From NCBI RefSeq assembly GCF_004331155.1, contig NZ_SJNZ01000023.1:1-55749 (forward strand): a DNA stretch of 55,749 nt. The letters are read 5' to 3'. Of the stretch, positions 17,010 through 26,505 are shown piece by piece (within the stretch, counting starts at the first letter, position 1; each line of letters begins with the position of its first letter). A program made the position numbers and the translations under genes. Below the pieces are notes generated by a model. The model worked only from the letters and a program-made list of their open reading frames with translations. It ran no database searches and had not been told where the DNA came from. The stretch comes from Acinetobacter terrestris (GTDB lineage Bacteria; Pseudomonadota; Gammaproteobacteria; Pseudomonadales; Moraxellaceae).

Positions 17010-18179
17010 TTAAATACGACCCACTTCAAAATAGCTAATTTTATTACGATCAAAGGTGCTATAGGGATTGCCTTTAAAGCTATGAAAATAATGCTTGGCT
17101 TGAATTATATGAGATGTGGTATTGCTCATCCAATGAATACGTGGATCATTATTTGCCAAGGTAATACAAAAGGCTTGTTTGCGACGCAGTTTAGTCTGTT
17201 GCTTCGCATGAAAAATCAGACTGGCAAACACATCTTGTTGCTCGGGATGGCATAAAGCACTATGAATCATCAAATACTCAAAGGCATCATTTTTTTTGGG
17301 TAAAGACAAAACACCTCGAAGACCCGCATAAACATTATAAAAAGGCTTCATGACTTTTAAAGGCAAAGAATAGTCAACAACACGGGTTTGTTTAAAAGCT
17401 TTTTGATTCCATAAACCATATAAACCAACAATCTGATGATTCTGGTCATACATCAGATAAAAATCGTGGATGTTCATGCCCAACCAAAATGGATGGTTGA
17501 ATTCTGCCAAACCTGAAAAATCATAATTCGGTAGAAAATTATAATACTGCGTCATTGTTAAAATAAATGCATTGGCTTCAATTACATGGTTCGTATTCAT
17601 TTGCTCAAAATGATACTGTCCAAATTGCGCAGGTTTTTGCGCTTGTGACACCGTAAAGGTACGAATATCGTCATAATGAAATGGTTTGGGAAAGCCTTTA
17701 CGCTCATTATGTAAAATATTACATGCGACAGTATTATCTTCCAAAACCACACTTTCAAAAATAGTATCTAGTGGAATTTCATCATAGACATAATCCATCA
17801 GCAGACGCAGTACTTTATTACCACGATGCGCCGGATGCATGCGCAAATCCGCGACATAACGCAATAATTCTGGTTGACCATTGATAAAACAATAGCGCCA
17901 ACCCAGATTCATCATCCCGACCACTTGTGCCAGATTTTCCTCTGGTACAACCAGTTTGATATCGGGACGATTATACTGGGCATGACTGGCACTGAGATAA
18001 CTCGGATAACGCTCAAAAGCCAAAGTCATACCATTGCTCGGCATAGTCTCGGCAATCAATTGCACCAGTTGTTCGTCATCTGCCTGAGTGGCATCCCGCA
18101 CCAAAAAATTTGGTTCATTTTTCGAGCGATAAATTAGGTTATCATTGTCATTTTGTGCATACAATACGTTTAAGCTCAT
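17010..18179 (-). CDS. GNAT-fold acyltransferase-like protein, last gene of the GH3 operon
   Basis: 389 residues. A GNAT region is visible in the first half: FLVRDATQADDEQLVQLIAE at about 25, then the acetyl-CoA motif A VADLRMHPAHRGNKVLRLLMDYVYDE near 108-133. The C-terminal 180 residues are of the same general character but I cannot assign a domain; they may be a second, degenerate GNAT unit. No signal peptide. It begins 20 bases after the GH3-type gene stop and is surely cotranscribed. The substrate is unknown; the operon suggests acylation of the same compound the GH3 enzyme makes or uses. Confidence 0.65.
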   Translation of the reverse strand: MSLNVLYAQNDNDNLIYRSKNEPNFLVRDATQADDEQLVQLIAETMPSNGMTLAFERYPSYLSASHAQYNRPDIKLVVPEENLAQVVGMMNLGWRYCFINGQPELLRYVADLRMHPAHRGNKVLRLLMDYVYDEIPLDTIFESVVLEDNTVACNILHNERKGFPKPFHYDDIRTFTVSQAQKPAQFGQYHFEQMNTNHVIEANAFILTMTQYYNFLPNYDFSGLAEFNHPFWLGMNIHDFYLMYDQNHQIVGLYGLWNQKAFKQTRVVDYSLPLKVMKPFYNVYAGLRGVLSLPKKNDAFEYLMIHSALCHPEQQDVFASLIFHAKQQTKLRRKQAFCITLANNDPRIHWMSNTTSHIIQAKHYFHSFKGNPYSTFDRNKISYFEVGRI

Positions 18180-18199
18180 ATAGTTTTACTCAAATATAC

Positions 18200-19744
18200 T
18201 TAAATTATTTTTGTTTTCATTTTCTTCAATGGTTCAGGTTTGATATTCCCTTCGATCATTCCGTTATGCATTGCCAAAGTTTTATAGTAATGCCAAGCAT
18301 CATCTACATGTTTCACTTCAGGCTCATCTAACTGGCCTAAATTTCGTGCCAACTCATAATGAAAATTTTCTTTTAACAATTCATCTAATTCTATAGCTGA
18401 AGGTTGTTTTGCTAAATTACCTTCACTTAATAAAACATAGTGAGGTTTTTTAATTTCACAAAACTCAATTCCTAACAAACTTACCGGGACATAACCTTCT
18501 TGTTGAAATGTAGCCAATACTTTTTGTGCGGTGATTTGATCAATTTTTTCACCGACCAAATCGACCGTCATCTTTCGTCCTAGAAACAAAAAGCATGGGA
18601 CCTGATCATAAAAACCGGTCACTTCAAGTTCGTCATCAATCACATACCGGATCAGTCCAGAACCTGTAGTAATAACAGGACTCACAATATCGCCCACTTT
18701 GAGCGCCCATGAAGGTACAGTTTGGCCACTTTCCAAATTCAAAAATTCGTAAAAATGGGACTGATAGCTAAGTGGATAACGATTATTAAAAGGAATCGTG
18801 ACTACGCCTTCTGTCGCCCATAAGCCTTTGCCTTCAAAAGCGACATTTGCTACACGATCTTGTAAATTTTTGGCCCAGCGTTCAGCACTTGCTGTATCCC
18901 AACTGGAAATTAATGCCAATTTAGGCCAAAGACTGGTCCAAGCCGTTGGTTCTTTTAAATCTAGACGTTGTAATTTATAGCTCTGCTCTGATGATCGTGG
19001 TGCTTTTAAATAATCCAGACTGCGACGTTTCCATTGCCCCATTCGCAGCACGTTCACAATTTCATTTTGATTCTGTTCAATCACATCCAATAATTGCATT
19101 GCAAAAGTTGGACTCCAGACTGAAATCATGCCTAGATTTTTATCCGCAACCAAAAATACGGCGGTCGCAAACATGGCATCTTCTGCTGATTCAGCAAGGG
19201 CAATTTCAGCCGGTACAGCTTGAGTAATTTTACTTAAAACACGTTTTGAGACATTCAATAATGCACTATCATCATTCAGGTTACTGTTTTCTAACAATTT
19301 ACGCTGACTTTCTGGCAACCATGATACTGACCAATAGTGGGTTGAATTTTTTAGTTGTGGATGTTCACGATATAAATTAGTGAGCCATAAACCAATAGCT
19401 TCATCCAATTCATTTAAAAAACTTTGCGTATAAGGAATAAATTTCAGCGCTTCGCTTGAACCACTGGTGGGTTGAAAGCGAACAATTTTTTCCGGCCCCA
19501 AACAGTTTTTGCCACTTTGGCGAGACTGCTCAATTTTTTCTTTCCAATGGCTATAACGGGTGATTGGATACTTTTCTACAAACGCTTCATAACTCAAACT
19601 TTGTGAAGTATGTTGCTTTAAGAACTGATCCAATTTTTGGCGTTGTACCGCTTCTAGATCATTCGCTTGCTGCCGATAACGCTGAAATGCTTTTCGGCAG
19701 GCGAATTCCAATATTTGATGTGAAGCTGACAGCAGCAATCCCAT
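18200..19744 (-). CDS. GH3 family acyl-acid-amido synthetase-like enzyme
   Basis: 514 residues of the GH3 branch of adenylate-forming enzymes. The ATP-binding loop reads FQPTSGSSEALKFIPYT near residue 92. Later motifs are GLWATEGVVTIPFN near 305 and GSGLIRYVIDDELEVTGFYDQ with FLFLGRKMTVDLVGEKI near 365-410, matching the YRxGD and phosphate/ribose-binding blocks of plant GH3 proteins. Plant members adenylate jasmonate or auxin and join them to amino acids; bacterial substrates are mostly unknown. It starts 2 bases after the upstream GNAT-like stop and precedes a second GNAT-like gene. An N-acyl amino acid or amide product is inference. Confidence 0.8.
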   Translation of the reverse strand: MGLLLSASHQILEFACRKAFQRYRQQANDLEAVQRQKLDQFLKQHTSQSLSYEAFVEKYPITRYSHWKEKIEQSRQSGKNCLGPEKIVRFQPTSGSSEALKFIPYTQSFLNELDEAIGLWLTNLYREHPQLKNSTHYWSVSWLPESQRKLLENSNLNDDSALLNVSKRVLSKITQAVPAEIALAESAEDAMFATAVFLVADKNLGMISVWSPTFAMQLLDVIEQNQNEIVNVLRMGQWKRRSLDYLKAPRSSEQSYKLQRLDLKEPTAWTSLWPKLALISSWDTASAERWAKNLQDRVANVAFEGKGLWATEGVVTIPFNNRYPLSYQSHFYEFLNLESGQTVPSWALKVGDIVSPVITTGSGLIRYVIDDELEVTGFYDQVPCFLFLGRKMTVDLVGEKIDQITAQKVLATFQQEGYVPVSLLGIEFCEIKKPHYVLLSEGNLAKQPSAIELDELLKENFHYELARNLGQLDEPEVKHVDDAWHYYKTLAMHNGMIEGNIKPEPLKKMKTKII

Positions 19745-19746
19745 AG

Positions 19747-20574
19747 TTACGCTACCTTTGAATCTGAATCCGAAGCAATATGTAATGGACGCTTTCGTGG
19801 CATTTGACTTTCCAGTTTGCCCACACTCATATTTTTGGTCATAAAGCGGCTAATAAAGCGGTATAGATCACTCCAGCGTAATTCACCAATACAGGGCAAT
19901 TCTGTTCCTTCCGCCCATGTCGGGTTTTTATCTTCAAAAAATGCGATTTTGGTGTTTTTCTCGCGTAAGTCTGTAGTAATGGGTGCGACATCTGCTTTTA
20001 AGGGCTGATAATCTTCACCAAAATTGAGTAGACCGGAGGCTTTGTCATAATATTCGGCAAAATACTGTCGGCAATAGGAATCCACATAATCTTGTAAATG
20101 CGAATTTTTTTCACCATAGTGTGGATAATAACTGTAGTAGTTATTTGCCAGCAATAAATAGGTTTTAAAACCTTTAGAAATCAAGATCCAGTAAATCGGG
20201 GTAAGTGGATAACGCAGTTTAAAGCTAACGATATAACGATACATTGCACGTGTTAAAGCCCGATTTCCCCAATAAGCTTGCTCAATAATAGTGTCACCAC
20301 TAAAAAAGGCATGGCGAGCTTTACCATTAACCACGAAGTCACGTTCCATAACGGTAGAGAAGCCCACGATTTGTTTGTTTTTAGGTTCGATAATAAAGAA
20401 AACACCGGTTTTTTCTAAGAAATCCCGTTCAAAAATTTCATAACGGGTATTGGCATAATATTTTTGGTAAATATCATACATACGTTTGATTTCTTGTATG
20501 GTCACATCACCGGTATGTTTATACTGACTATACGGCTCCTTTTTTATTTGCCGTAAAAGTTTAAATTCCATCAT
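19747..20574 (-). CDS. GNAT-fold acyltransferase-like protein, first gene of the GH3 operon
   Basis: 275 residues. The GNAT core lies at about 55-150: FFIIEPKNKQIVGFSTVMERDF (strands 2-4), FFSGDTIIEQAYWGNRALTRAMYRYIV as motif A with a degenerate Q/R-x-x-G-x-G/A loop, then PIYWILISKGFKTYLLLANNYYSYYP. The long aromatic-rich C-terminal part is not recognised. The first gene of a tightly packed operon, it ends 2 bases before the GH3-type start. A hairpin lies just upstream of its ribosome site (AAAGGGA). Confidence 0.6.
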   Translation of the reverse strand: MMEFKLLRQIKKEPYSQYKHTGDVTIQEIKRMYDIYQKYYANTRYEIFERDFLEKTGVFFIIEPKNKQIVGFSTVMERDFVVNGKARHAFFSGDTIIEQAYWGNRALTRAMYRYIVSFKLRYPLTPIYWILISKGFKTYLLLANNYYSYYPHYGEKNSHLQDYVDSYCRQYFAEYYDKASGLLNFGEDYQPLKADVAPITTDLREKNTKIAFFEDKNPTWAEGTELPCIGELRWSDLYRFISRFMTKNMSVGKLESQMPRKRPLHIASDSDSKVA

Positions 20575-20590
20575 AATTTTTATCCCTTTC

Positions 20591-20608
20591 GCTTGCTATC
20601 CAGCAAGC
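20591..20608. promoter_or_regulatory. Hairpin in the 5' leader of the GH3 operon
   Basis: GCTTGCT / AGCAAGC with a 4-base loop, about 16 bases upstream of the first ATG and directly before AAAGGGA. On the plus strand it is followed by ACTTTTTTGTTTTTTT, so it could equally end antisense transcripts. It may affect ribosome access in the mRNA. Confidence 0.45.
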
Positions 20609-20742
20609 ACTTTTTTGTTTTTTTATAAAGCTATGATCTACACATCCAAGTTGTAGATTCGGATGCAATAGTAGAACCATGAATTGATAAATTGCAATTA
20701 GCTTTACGTATCTAAACAATAAATACGACAAACGTACAAATT

Positions 20743-20768
20743 AAAAACCCAGCCGAAGCTGGGTTTTT
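20743..20768 (-). terminator. Intrinsic terminator of clpB
   Basis: 11-bp perfect stem AAAAACCCAGC / GCTGGGTTTTT with a CGAA loop, 24 bases past the clpB stop. Confidence 0.9.
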
Positions 20769-20792
20769 AATCTTTTAATCATAAGTAAATGA

Positions 20793-23375
20793 TTAACTTA
20801 GTTTCATTTTTTCAAACTCAAGATGACCATTTTCAGCTTTAATCAAAATCGTGTCACCAGGTAGAAAATCTCCACTCAAGATTTTTTGAGCCAAGGAATT
20901 TTCGACCTGCTGTTGAATGGCACGTTTCAATGGTCGCGCACCGTACACAGGGTCAAAACCAGCATCAATCAATTGATCAAAAGCACTATCATCCACAGAA
21001 AGACGCATGTCTTTTTCATTTAAACGTGAACGCAAGCGATTCAGCTGAATATCTGCAATGCCACGAATTTGTGCTTTTTTCAGTGAATGGAACACCACCA
21101 ACTCATCAATACGGTTAATGAATTCTGGACGGAAGTGTTGAGAAACAGCACTCATCACCACTGAATGAACTTCCTCATCAGATGGATTGTCCCCTAATTC
21201 GCGCACATCCTGCGAACCCAGGTTAGAGGTCATAACGATAACGGTGTTTTTAAAATCGACCACACGGCCTTGAGAGTTAGTCAAACGTCCATCATCAAGA
21301 ACTTGCAGCAAGATGTTAAACACATCCGGATGGGCTTTTTCTACCTCATCGAACAGCACCACACTATAAGGTTTGCGGCGCACAGCTTCGGTCAATACAC
21401 CGCCTTCTTCATAGCCCACATATCCTGGAGGTGCGCCAACCAAGCGACTCACGGAATGTTTCTCCATGAATTCACTCATGTCGATACGGACCATGGCATC
21501 ATCACTGTCAAACAGGAAGTTGGCCAAAGCCTTGGTCAATTCAGTTTTACCCACACCTGTTGGCCCAAGGAACAAGAATGAACCGCTTGGACGATTCGGG
21601 TCAGATAAGCCTGCGCGTGAGCGACGTACCGCATTGGAGACTGCAACCACCGCCTCATCTTGCCCAACCACACGATTATGCAAAAATTCTTCCATATGCA
21701 GCAGTTTTTCACGTTCGCCTTGCAGCATTTTTGCCACCGGTATACCAGTTGCAGCACTGACTACTTCCGCAATTTCATTCTCAGTGACTTTGGTCCGAAT
21801 GAGTTTTGGCTCTTCATTGTTTTCTTCAGCAACTTCTTCACTTTCAAGCCGTTTTTGCAATTCAGGAATTACCCCATACTGCAGACGGCTGGCTTCTGCC
21901 AAGTCCCCTTCACGCTGTGCTTTTTCAAAAGCCGTACGCGCTTTATCCAATTCGACTTGCGCCTGACTTGTACCTTCAACCAGTCGTTTCTCGGCAATCC
22001 ACTGTTCTTCCAAATCACTATATTCTTTCTGAACTTCAGCAATCTGTTTTTCCAGATGTGACACTTCAGCTTTACTGACTGAATCGGCATCCTGTTTGAC
22101 TGCTTCCAGCTGCATTTTCAACTGGATTAAACGACGATCCAAACGGTCAAGTGGTTCAGGTTTGGAGTCAATTTCCATTTTGATACGCGAAGCTGCTTCA
22201 TCAATTAAATCAATGGCTTTATCGGGCAATTGACGATCGGTAATATACCGATGCGACATTTTCGCAGCGGCAATAATGGCTGAATCCAGAATCTGAACCC
22301 CATGGTGCGTTGCATATTTTTCTTTCAGACCACGTAAAATCGCAATGGTATCTTCAACACTCGGTTCATCCACCAAAACTTTTTGGAAACGACGTTCCAG
22401 TGCAGCGTCTTTTTCAATGAATTGGCGATATTCATCCAAAGTCGTTGCGCCGACACAATGCAGCTCGCCACGTGCCAATGCGGGTTTCAGCATGTTGCCT
22501 GCATCCATGGCACCCTCACCTTTACCTGCACCGACAAGGGTATGCAATTCATCAATAAAGAGAATGATTTCGCCTTCATATTTGGCCAGATCTTTCAGGA
22601 GCGCTTTTAAGCGTTCTTCAAATTCGCCACGATATTTTGCGCCGGCCAGCAATGAACCCAAATCTAAAGATAAAACACGTTTACCTTTTAAGCCTTCCGG
22701 TACTTCTCCATTGACAATTCGTTGAGCCAAGCCTTCTACAATTGCAGTTTTACCAACACCCGGTTCACCAATCAGTACCGGATTATTTTTGGTACGACGT
22801 GACAGAACCTGAATGGTACGGCGGATTTCTTCATCACGCCCAATCACGGGATCCAGTTTTCCGGACATGGCACGCTCAGTTAAATCAATGGTGTATTTAT
22901 TGAGTGAATCACGCTGATCTTCGTGGGTATTACTCATGACTTTTTCACCACCTCGAATATTTTCAATTGCTTTACGTAAGCCTGTCGATGTTACGCCTAC
23001 ACTATTCAGTAAAGTTTTGGTTGCACCTGTTTCAGCTAAACTGAGCAATACCCAGTCGGTTGATAAAAACTCATCTCCGGCTTTTTGTGCATAGCTGTCC
23101 GCCAGATTTAAGGCACGTACTGCTTCAGGATTAAGATTGATATCTCCTGTCGGATTGGCAATGGTCGCTGCATTATTCAACGCTTGATCTAGCTTGGTCT
23201 GAAGATCTCGTAGATTTGCCCCAGCCTGTTGTAGCAAGCTGATATTGGCAGGCTCCTGCAATAGCACCGATAAAATATGAATACCTTCGATAGAGGTATT
23301 GTCTTTACCCATGGCTAAAGATTGAGCATCTGATAAAGCTTGCTGCAAGCGATTGGTAAATTTTTCAAAACGCAT
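20793..23375 (-). CDS. clpB: ATP-dependent disaggregase chaperone ClpB
   Basis: 860 residues from ATG 23375, chosen because GAGGA lies upstream and [14 protein letters not shown] matches the family start; an upstream GTG at 23390 is disfavoured. Order: N-terminal Clp_N repeats (about 1-145), AAA1 with Walker [11 protein letters not shown] near 205, the coiled-coil middle domain (about 400-525), AAA2 with [10 protein letters not shown] near 605, and a C-terminal D2-small domain. It resolves protein aggregates together with DnaK in the cytosol. Monocistronic under a sigma-32 promoter at 23513-23541. Confidence 0.97.
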   Translation of the reverse strand: MRFEKFTNRLQQALSDAQSLAMGKDNTSIEGIHILSVLLQEPANISLLQQAGANLRDLQTKLDQALNNAATIANPTGDINLNPEAVRALNLADSYAQKAGDEFLSTDWVLLSLAETGATKTLLNSVGVTSTGLRKAIENIRGGEKVMSNTHEDQRDSLNKYTIDLTERAMSGKLDPVIGRDEEIRRTIQVLSRRTKNNPVLIGEPGVGKTAIVEGLAQRIVNGEVPEGLKGKRVLSLDLGSLLAGAKYRGEFEERLKALLKDLAKYEGEIILFIDELHTLVGAGKGEGAMDAGNMLKPALARGELHCVGATTLDEYRQFIEKDAALERRFQKVLVDEPSVEDTIAILRGLKEKYATHHGVQILDSAIIAAAKMSHRYITDRQLPDKAIDLIDEAASRIKMEIDSKPEPLDRLDRRLIQLKMQLEAVKQDADSVSKAEVSHLEKQIAEVQKEYSDLEEQWIAEKRLVEGTSQAQVELDKARTAFEKAQREGDLAEASRLQYGVIPELQKRLESEEVAEENNEEPKLIRTKVTENEIAEVVSAATGIPVAKMLQGEREKLLHMEEFLHNRVVGQDEAVVAVSNAVRRSRAGLSDPNRPSGSFLFLGPTGVGKTELTKALANFLFDSDDAMVRIDMSEFMEKHSVSRLVGAPPGYVGYEEGGVLTEAVRRKPYSVVLFDEVEKAHPDVFNILLQVLDDGRLTNSQGRVVDFKNTVIVMTSNLGSQDVRELGDNPSDEEVHSVVMSAVSQHFRPEFINRIDELVVFHSLKKAQIRGIADIQLNRLRSRLNEKDMRLSVDDSAFDQLIDAGFDPVYGARPLKRAIQQQVENSLAQKILSGDFLPGDTILIKAENGHLEFEKMKLS

Positions 23376-23512
23376 TCTTATTTTCCTCACAACAAATTTT
23401 GCACTTGGATAATAGATGGGAATGGTTTGATATTTTTCAATAAAATTTCTTAAAAAATATTTTAATTTTCAACAACTAAAACAATCGAGAGAAAACATGG
23501 ATTTTAGTTATA

Positions 23513-23541
23513 ATATGGGTATTTGAGCGCTTTTTTTCAAG
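23513..23541 (-). promoter_or_regulatory. Sigma-32 (RpoH) heat-shock promoter of clpB
   Basis: On the minus strand CTTGAAA, a 14-base spacer, then ACCCATAT, which matches the E. coli RpoH consensus (CTTGAAA and CCCCATnT) at 14 of 15 defined positions. It predicts a leader of about 130 bases before the clpB ATG. Confidence 0.75.
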
Positions 23542-23840
23542 GTGATTTTAATATCTTGTGTATCAAATTCTATTTCAAAGACATTTCATCATTGGGTTTG
23601 AGCAATTGGCTGAGTTATTCAATATTGAATAATAGATAAGTTTTTAAAAATTATAGCTTTGTTTTTAATTTATATAAAAAGCTCCTTGAATTGATCAAAG
23701 TTTTGATTTTAGCTGAAGCGGGGAAATTGAATTTAAATAGGGCAAAAAATGAAGTAATAACATTGGTATTTTTAGACTGTGCATTAAGCTTGCACTGATT
23801 ATGTTTTATAAAATATTTTTAAGGTTTATTTTTCATAAAA
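23542..23840. other. AT-rich intergenic stretch, no gene seen
   Basis: With the clpB leader this makes about 500 bases between clpB and the osmC-like gene. Beyond the heat-shock promoter and the OsmC terminator I see no open frame, RNA gene or repeat. Confidence 0.5.
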
Positions 23841-23868
23841 AATGGCAATTCACTGATGAATTGCCATT
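23841..23868 (-). terminator. Intrinsic terminator of the osmC-like gene
   Basis: 12-bp perfect stem AATGGCAATTCA / TGAATTGCCATT with a CTGA loop and A/T tracts on both sides. Confidence 0.85.
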
Positions 23869-23877
23869 AATTTTTTA

Positions 23878-24300
23878 TTATGCAGCTTCAATTATTTCAA
23901 AATCATGGGTAATTTCAACGCCACCATCGGATAACATTTTGCTTGCTGAACAGTATTTTTCAGCGGAAAGTTCAACAGCCTTAGCCACCTGTTTTTCTTT
24001 CACTGCTTTACCGGTCACCACAAAGTGTAAATGGATTTTAGTAAACACTGCAGGAATCGTATTGGCACGATCCGCTTTGAGCTGACATACAACACCTGTC
24101 ACATCTTGGCGTGATTTCTTTAAAATAGTCACAATATCAAAGGAAGCACAGCCACCAAGTCCCATTAATATCAGCTCCATGGGACGTGGACCACGGTTTT
24201 CACCACCATATGCCTCAGCACCATCCATGACAATGTGATGACCACTTTCTGATTTTGCTTCAAAAGCAACATTCTCTAGCCAATGTACGCTTGTTTGCAT
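23878..24300 (-). CDS. OsmC family protein
   Basis: 140 residues, the typical OsmC/Ohr/YhfA size. It has a GPRPMELILMGLGGCASFDIVTILKKSRQ segment near 38-66 with the conserved first cysteine, and a second cysteine in SAEKYCSASKML near 117; in OsmC and Ohr such a pair reduces organic peroxides. The wording of the GGCASFDIVTIL block is closer to YhfA-type members, whose peroxidase activity is less clear. Cytosolic. It is divergent from the crp gene across a 146-base region. Confidence 0.8.
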   Translation of the reverse strand: MQTSVHWLENVAFEAKSESGHHIVMDGAEAYGGENRGPRPMELILMGLGGCASFDIVTILKKSRQDVTGVVCQLKADRANTIPAVFTKIHLHFVVTGKAVKEKQVAKAVELSAEKYCSASKMLSDGGVEITHDFEIIEAA

Positions 24301-24446
24301 TGCAACTACCTGAAAAAAGCTATAAATTTACGAAGTACCTGTACACTAACATAAATTGAGTTGATAAGGAATTTCATCTCTTCTATGTGACAAGTTCATT
24401 TTAGGTCTGTGCGATCTATTACTTATCCATATTCGGAACCGTTAGC

Positions 24447-25154
24447 ATGACTGCAAGCTTTTCACAACTTAGCACTGATGCACTTTCTCCTGGTCAATTA
24501 CCAGAGTCAGTCAAAGCATTATTAAAACGTGCATATATAAATCGCTATCCAAAACGTACTGCAATTATTGACGCAGGCACTGAATCAAAATCACTTTATT
24601 TAATTTTAAAAGGTTCAGTATCCATTATTTTACGTGAAGATGATGACCGTGAAATTGTGGTTGCGTATTTAAATGCAGGAGACTTTTTTGGGGAAATGGG
24701 TCTCTTTGAAGCAAATCCACAACGTACTGCGGAAGTCCGTACCCGTGACGTCTGTGAAATTGCTGAAATCACCTATGACAACTTCCACGAGTTAAGCAAA
24801 CAGTATCCAGACCTGAGCTATGCTGTATTCGCCCAACTGGTTCGTCGCTTAAAAAATACCACACGTAAAGTGACTGACCTGGCATTTATCGATGTCTCTG
24901 GCCGTATTGCGCGTTGCTTAATCGACCTTTCTTCTCAACCGGAAGCCATGATTTTGCATAACGGCCGACAAATCCGTATTACCCGTCAAGAAATTGGTCG
25001 TATTGTCGGTTGCTCCCGCGAAATGGTGGGACGCGTTTTGAAAACCCTTGAAGAACAAGGCATGATCGAAACTGATGGCAAAGCCATTCTTATTTTCGAT
25101 GTTTCAACTGAAGATGCAAATGTCGCTGTAGTTGAATCAGATGACGAAGAATAA
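24447..25154 (+). CDS. crp: Crp/Vfr-type cyclic AMP receptor transcription regulator
   Basis: 235 residues. The cyclic-nucleotide-binding domain (about 20-135) includes GSVSIILREDD, LNAGDFFGEMGLFE and QRTAEVRTRDVCEIAEI, where the E and R positions contact cAMP phosphate and ribose. A dimerisation helix follows, then a winged helix-turn-helix (about 165-225) with RITRQEIGRIVGCSREMVGRVLKTLEEQG, nearly the Crp/Vfr recognition helix. It is a global regulator in this group, called Vfr in pseudomonads. The last ten residues are acidic. A single half-site-like TGTGA lies 60 bases upstream and hints at autoregulation only weakly. Confidence 0.92.
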   Translation: MTASFSQLSTDALSPGQLPESVKALLKRAYINRYPKRTAIIDAGTESKSLYLILKGSVSIILREDDDREIVVAYLNAGDFFGEMGLFEANPQRTAEVRTRDVCEIAEITYDNFHELSKQYPDLSYAVFAQLVRRLKNTTRKVTDLAFIDVSGRIARCLIDLSSQPEAMILHNGRQIRITRQEIGRIVGCSREMVGRVLKTLEEQGMIETDGKAILIFDVSTEDANVAVVESDDEE

Positions 25155-25180
25155 TTTTTGATTCTTTAAGACTCACGATA

Positions 25181-25208
25181 AAAGCAGACTTTAGGGTTTG
25201 CTTTTTTT
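25181..25208 (+). terminator. Intrinsic terminator of crp
   Basis: AAAGCAGAC / GTTTGCTTT (one G-U pair) with a 6-base loop and a T-tract, 26 bases past the stop. Confidence 0.75.
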
Positions 25209-25345
25209 ATGTATAGATTCTTACTCCTCTGCTTTTGTAAATTTTGTGACAACTTTAAAACTATTCATGATTTAACCCTGATCAAAAAATCAGTTAGGCT
25301 TTAGCCATTTAAAATTTCATGATAAAAATTCAAGGATCAAGCCCT

Positions 25346-26395
25346 ATGCAACTGAAACCTTTAGCCAACACAGGCATTCTTGTACCTGAAATCTGTTTAG
25401 GCACAATGACTTTTGGTGAGCAAAATACCCAAGCAGAGGCATTTCAGCAACTTGAATATGCTTTAGATCAAGGTCTGTTTTTTTGGGACACGGCTGAAAT
25501 GTATCCGGTGCCACCAAAACCTGAAACGCAAGGTGCAACTGAAACCATCCTCGGCAACTGGATTGCACAGCGCGGCAAGCGAGATCAGCTTTTTATTGCT
25601 TCAAAAATAGCGGGCCCCTCACAAGGCGGTAGCCACATCCGTGACGGACAAACCCGCTTTAACGCTGCAGAGATTAGCTCAGCTATAGATGGGTCGTTAA
25701 AACGCCTGCAGAGCGATTATATCGACCTTTATCAACTGCATTGGCCACAACGTCCAACCAATTTCTTTGGCAAGCTCGGTTATGGTAATGCTGAAGCTCA
25801 GCAGGACACAGAAATCACTGCTTTAGAAGAAACCCTAAGCGCTTTAAGTGATGAAATTAAAAAGGGTCGTATTCGTTATATTGGCCTTTCCAATGAAACC
25901 CCATGGGGAACTTTAAAGTTTCTGCATTTGGCTGAAAAATTGGGCTTGGAAAAATTCGTCAGCGTGCAAAACCCCTATAGCCTGCTCAACCGCACCTATG
26001 AAATTGGCATGTCCGAAATTGCCCATTATGAAAATGTCGGGCTGCTTGCCTATTCGCCTTTAGCTTTTGGTTACTTGACTGGAAAATTCCGTAATGGTGC
26101 GCGTCCTGCAAATGCACGCGTTACCCTATTTTCACGTTTTAGTCGCTATAGCAATCCAGAGAGTGAATGGGCAACCGAACAATATGCTCAACTTGCTGAA
26201 CGACATGGCCTAAGCCTGACCCAACTGTCATTGGCATTTATTAAACAACAGTTCTTTGTGACTAGCACCATTATTGGTGCAACCAACCTGGGTCAGCTCA
26301 AAGAAAATATCCAGGCATTCGAAATTGATCTATCGGCAGAAGTTTTACAGGGCATTGAGGATATCCATCGTCAACAGCCAAACCCTGCTCCATAA
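25346..26395 (+). CDS. tas: Tas-like NADP(H)-dependent aldo/keto reductase
   Basis: 349 residues from ATG 25346, which follows AAGGA and gives MQLKPLANTGILVPEICLGTMTFGEQ; an in-frame ATG at 25319 is less likely. It tracks E. coli Tas closely in remembered blocks: LGTMTFGEQN, DTAEMYPVPPKPETQGATE, the catalytic-region LHWPQRPTNFFGKLGY, RYIGLSNETPWG and QNPYSLLNR. The AKR catalytic tetrad residues D, Y, K and H fall in the expected places (DTAEMY, ASKIAGPS, LHWPQ). Cytosolic; the physiological substrate is not known. Convergent with the M48 protease gene. Confidence 0.9.
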   Translation: MQLKPLANTGILVPEICLGTMTFGEQNTQAEAFQQLEYALDQGLFFWDTAEMYPVPPKPETQGATETILGNWIAQRGKRDQLFIASKIAGPSQGGSHIRDGQTRFNAAEISSAIDGSLKRLQSDYIDLYQLHWPQRPTNFFGKLGYGNAEAQQDTEITALEETLSALSDEIKKGRIRYIGLSNETPWGTLKFLHLAEKLGLEKFVSVQNPYSLLNRTYEIGMSEIAHYENVGLLAYSPLAFGYLTGKFRNGARPANARVTLFSRFSRYSNPESEWATEQYAQLAERHGLSLTQLSLAFIKQQFFVTSTIIGATNLGQLKENIQAFEIDLSAEVLQGIEDIHRQQPNPAP

Positions 26396-26460
26396 GCATA
26401 TATCTGCTTCTCCCTTTAGGATGAGTAATATATTGCCTAAAGGGATGAGGGTAAAAAACT

Positions 26461-26488
26461 AAAAAAGGATGCCTGAGCATCCTTTTTT
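26461..26488. terminator. Bidirectional terminator between tas and the M48 protease
   Basis: 12-bp stem AAAAAAGGATGC / GCATCCTTTTTT with a CTGA loop, suited to both converging genes. Confidence 0.9.
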
Positions 26489-26505
26489 TATGAGCAAAAT
26501 AACAA

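Noticed and set aside
21466..21966. Long plus-strand frame opposite clpB
   Set aside because: Antisense shadow of a highly conserved gene; Ser/Arg/Thr-rich composition, no ribosome site and no family resemblance.
24381..24405. Crp binding site upstream of crp
   Set aside because: Only one half (TGTGA) is present; the other half does not match TCACA.
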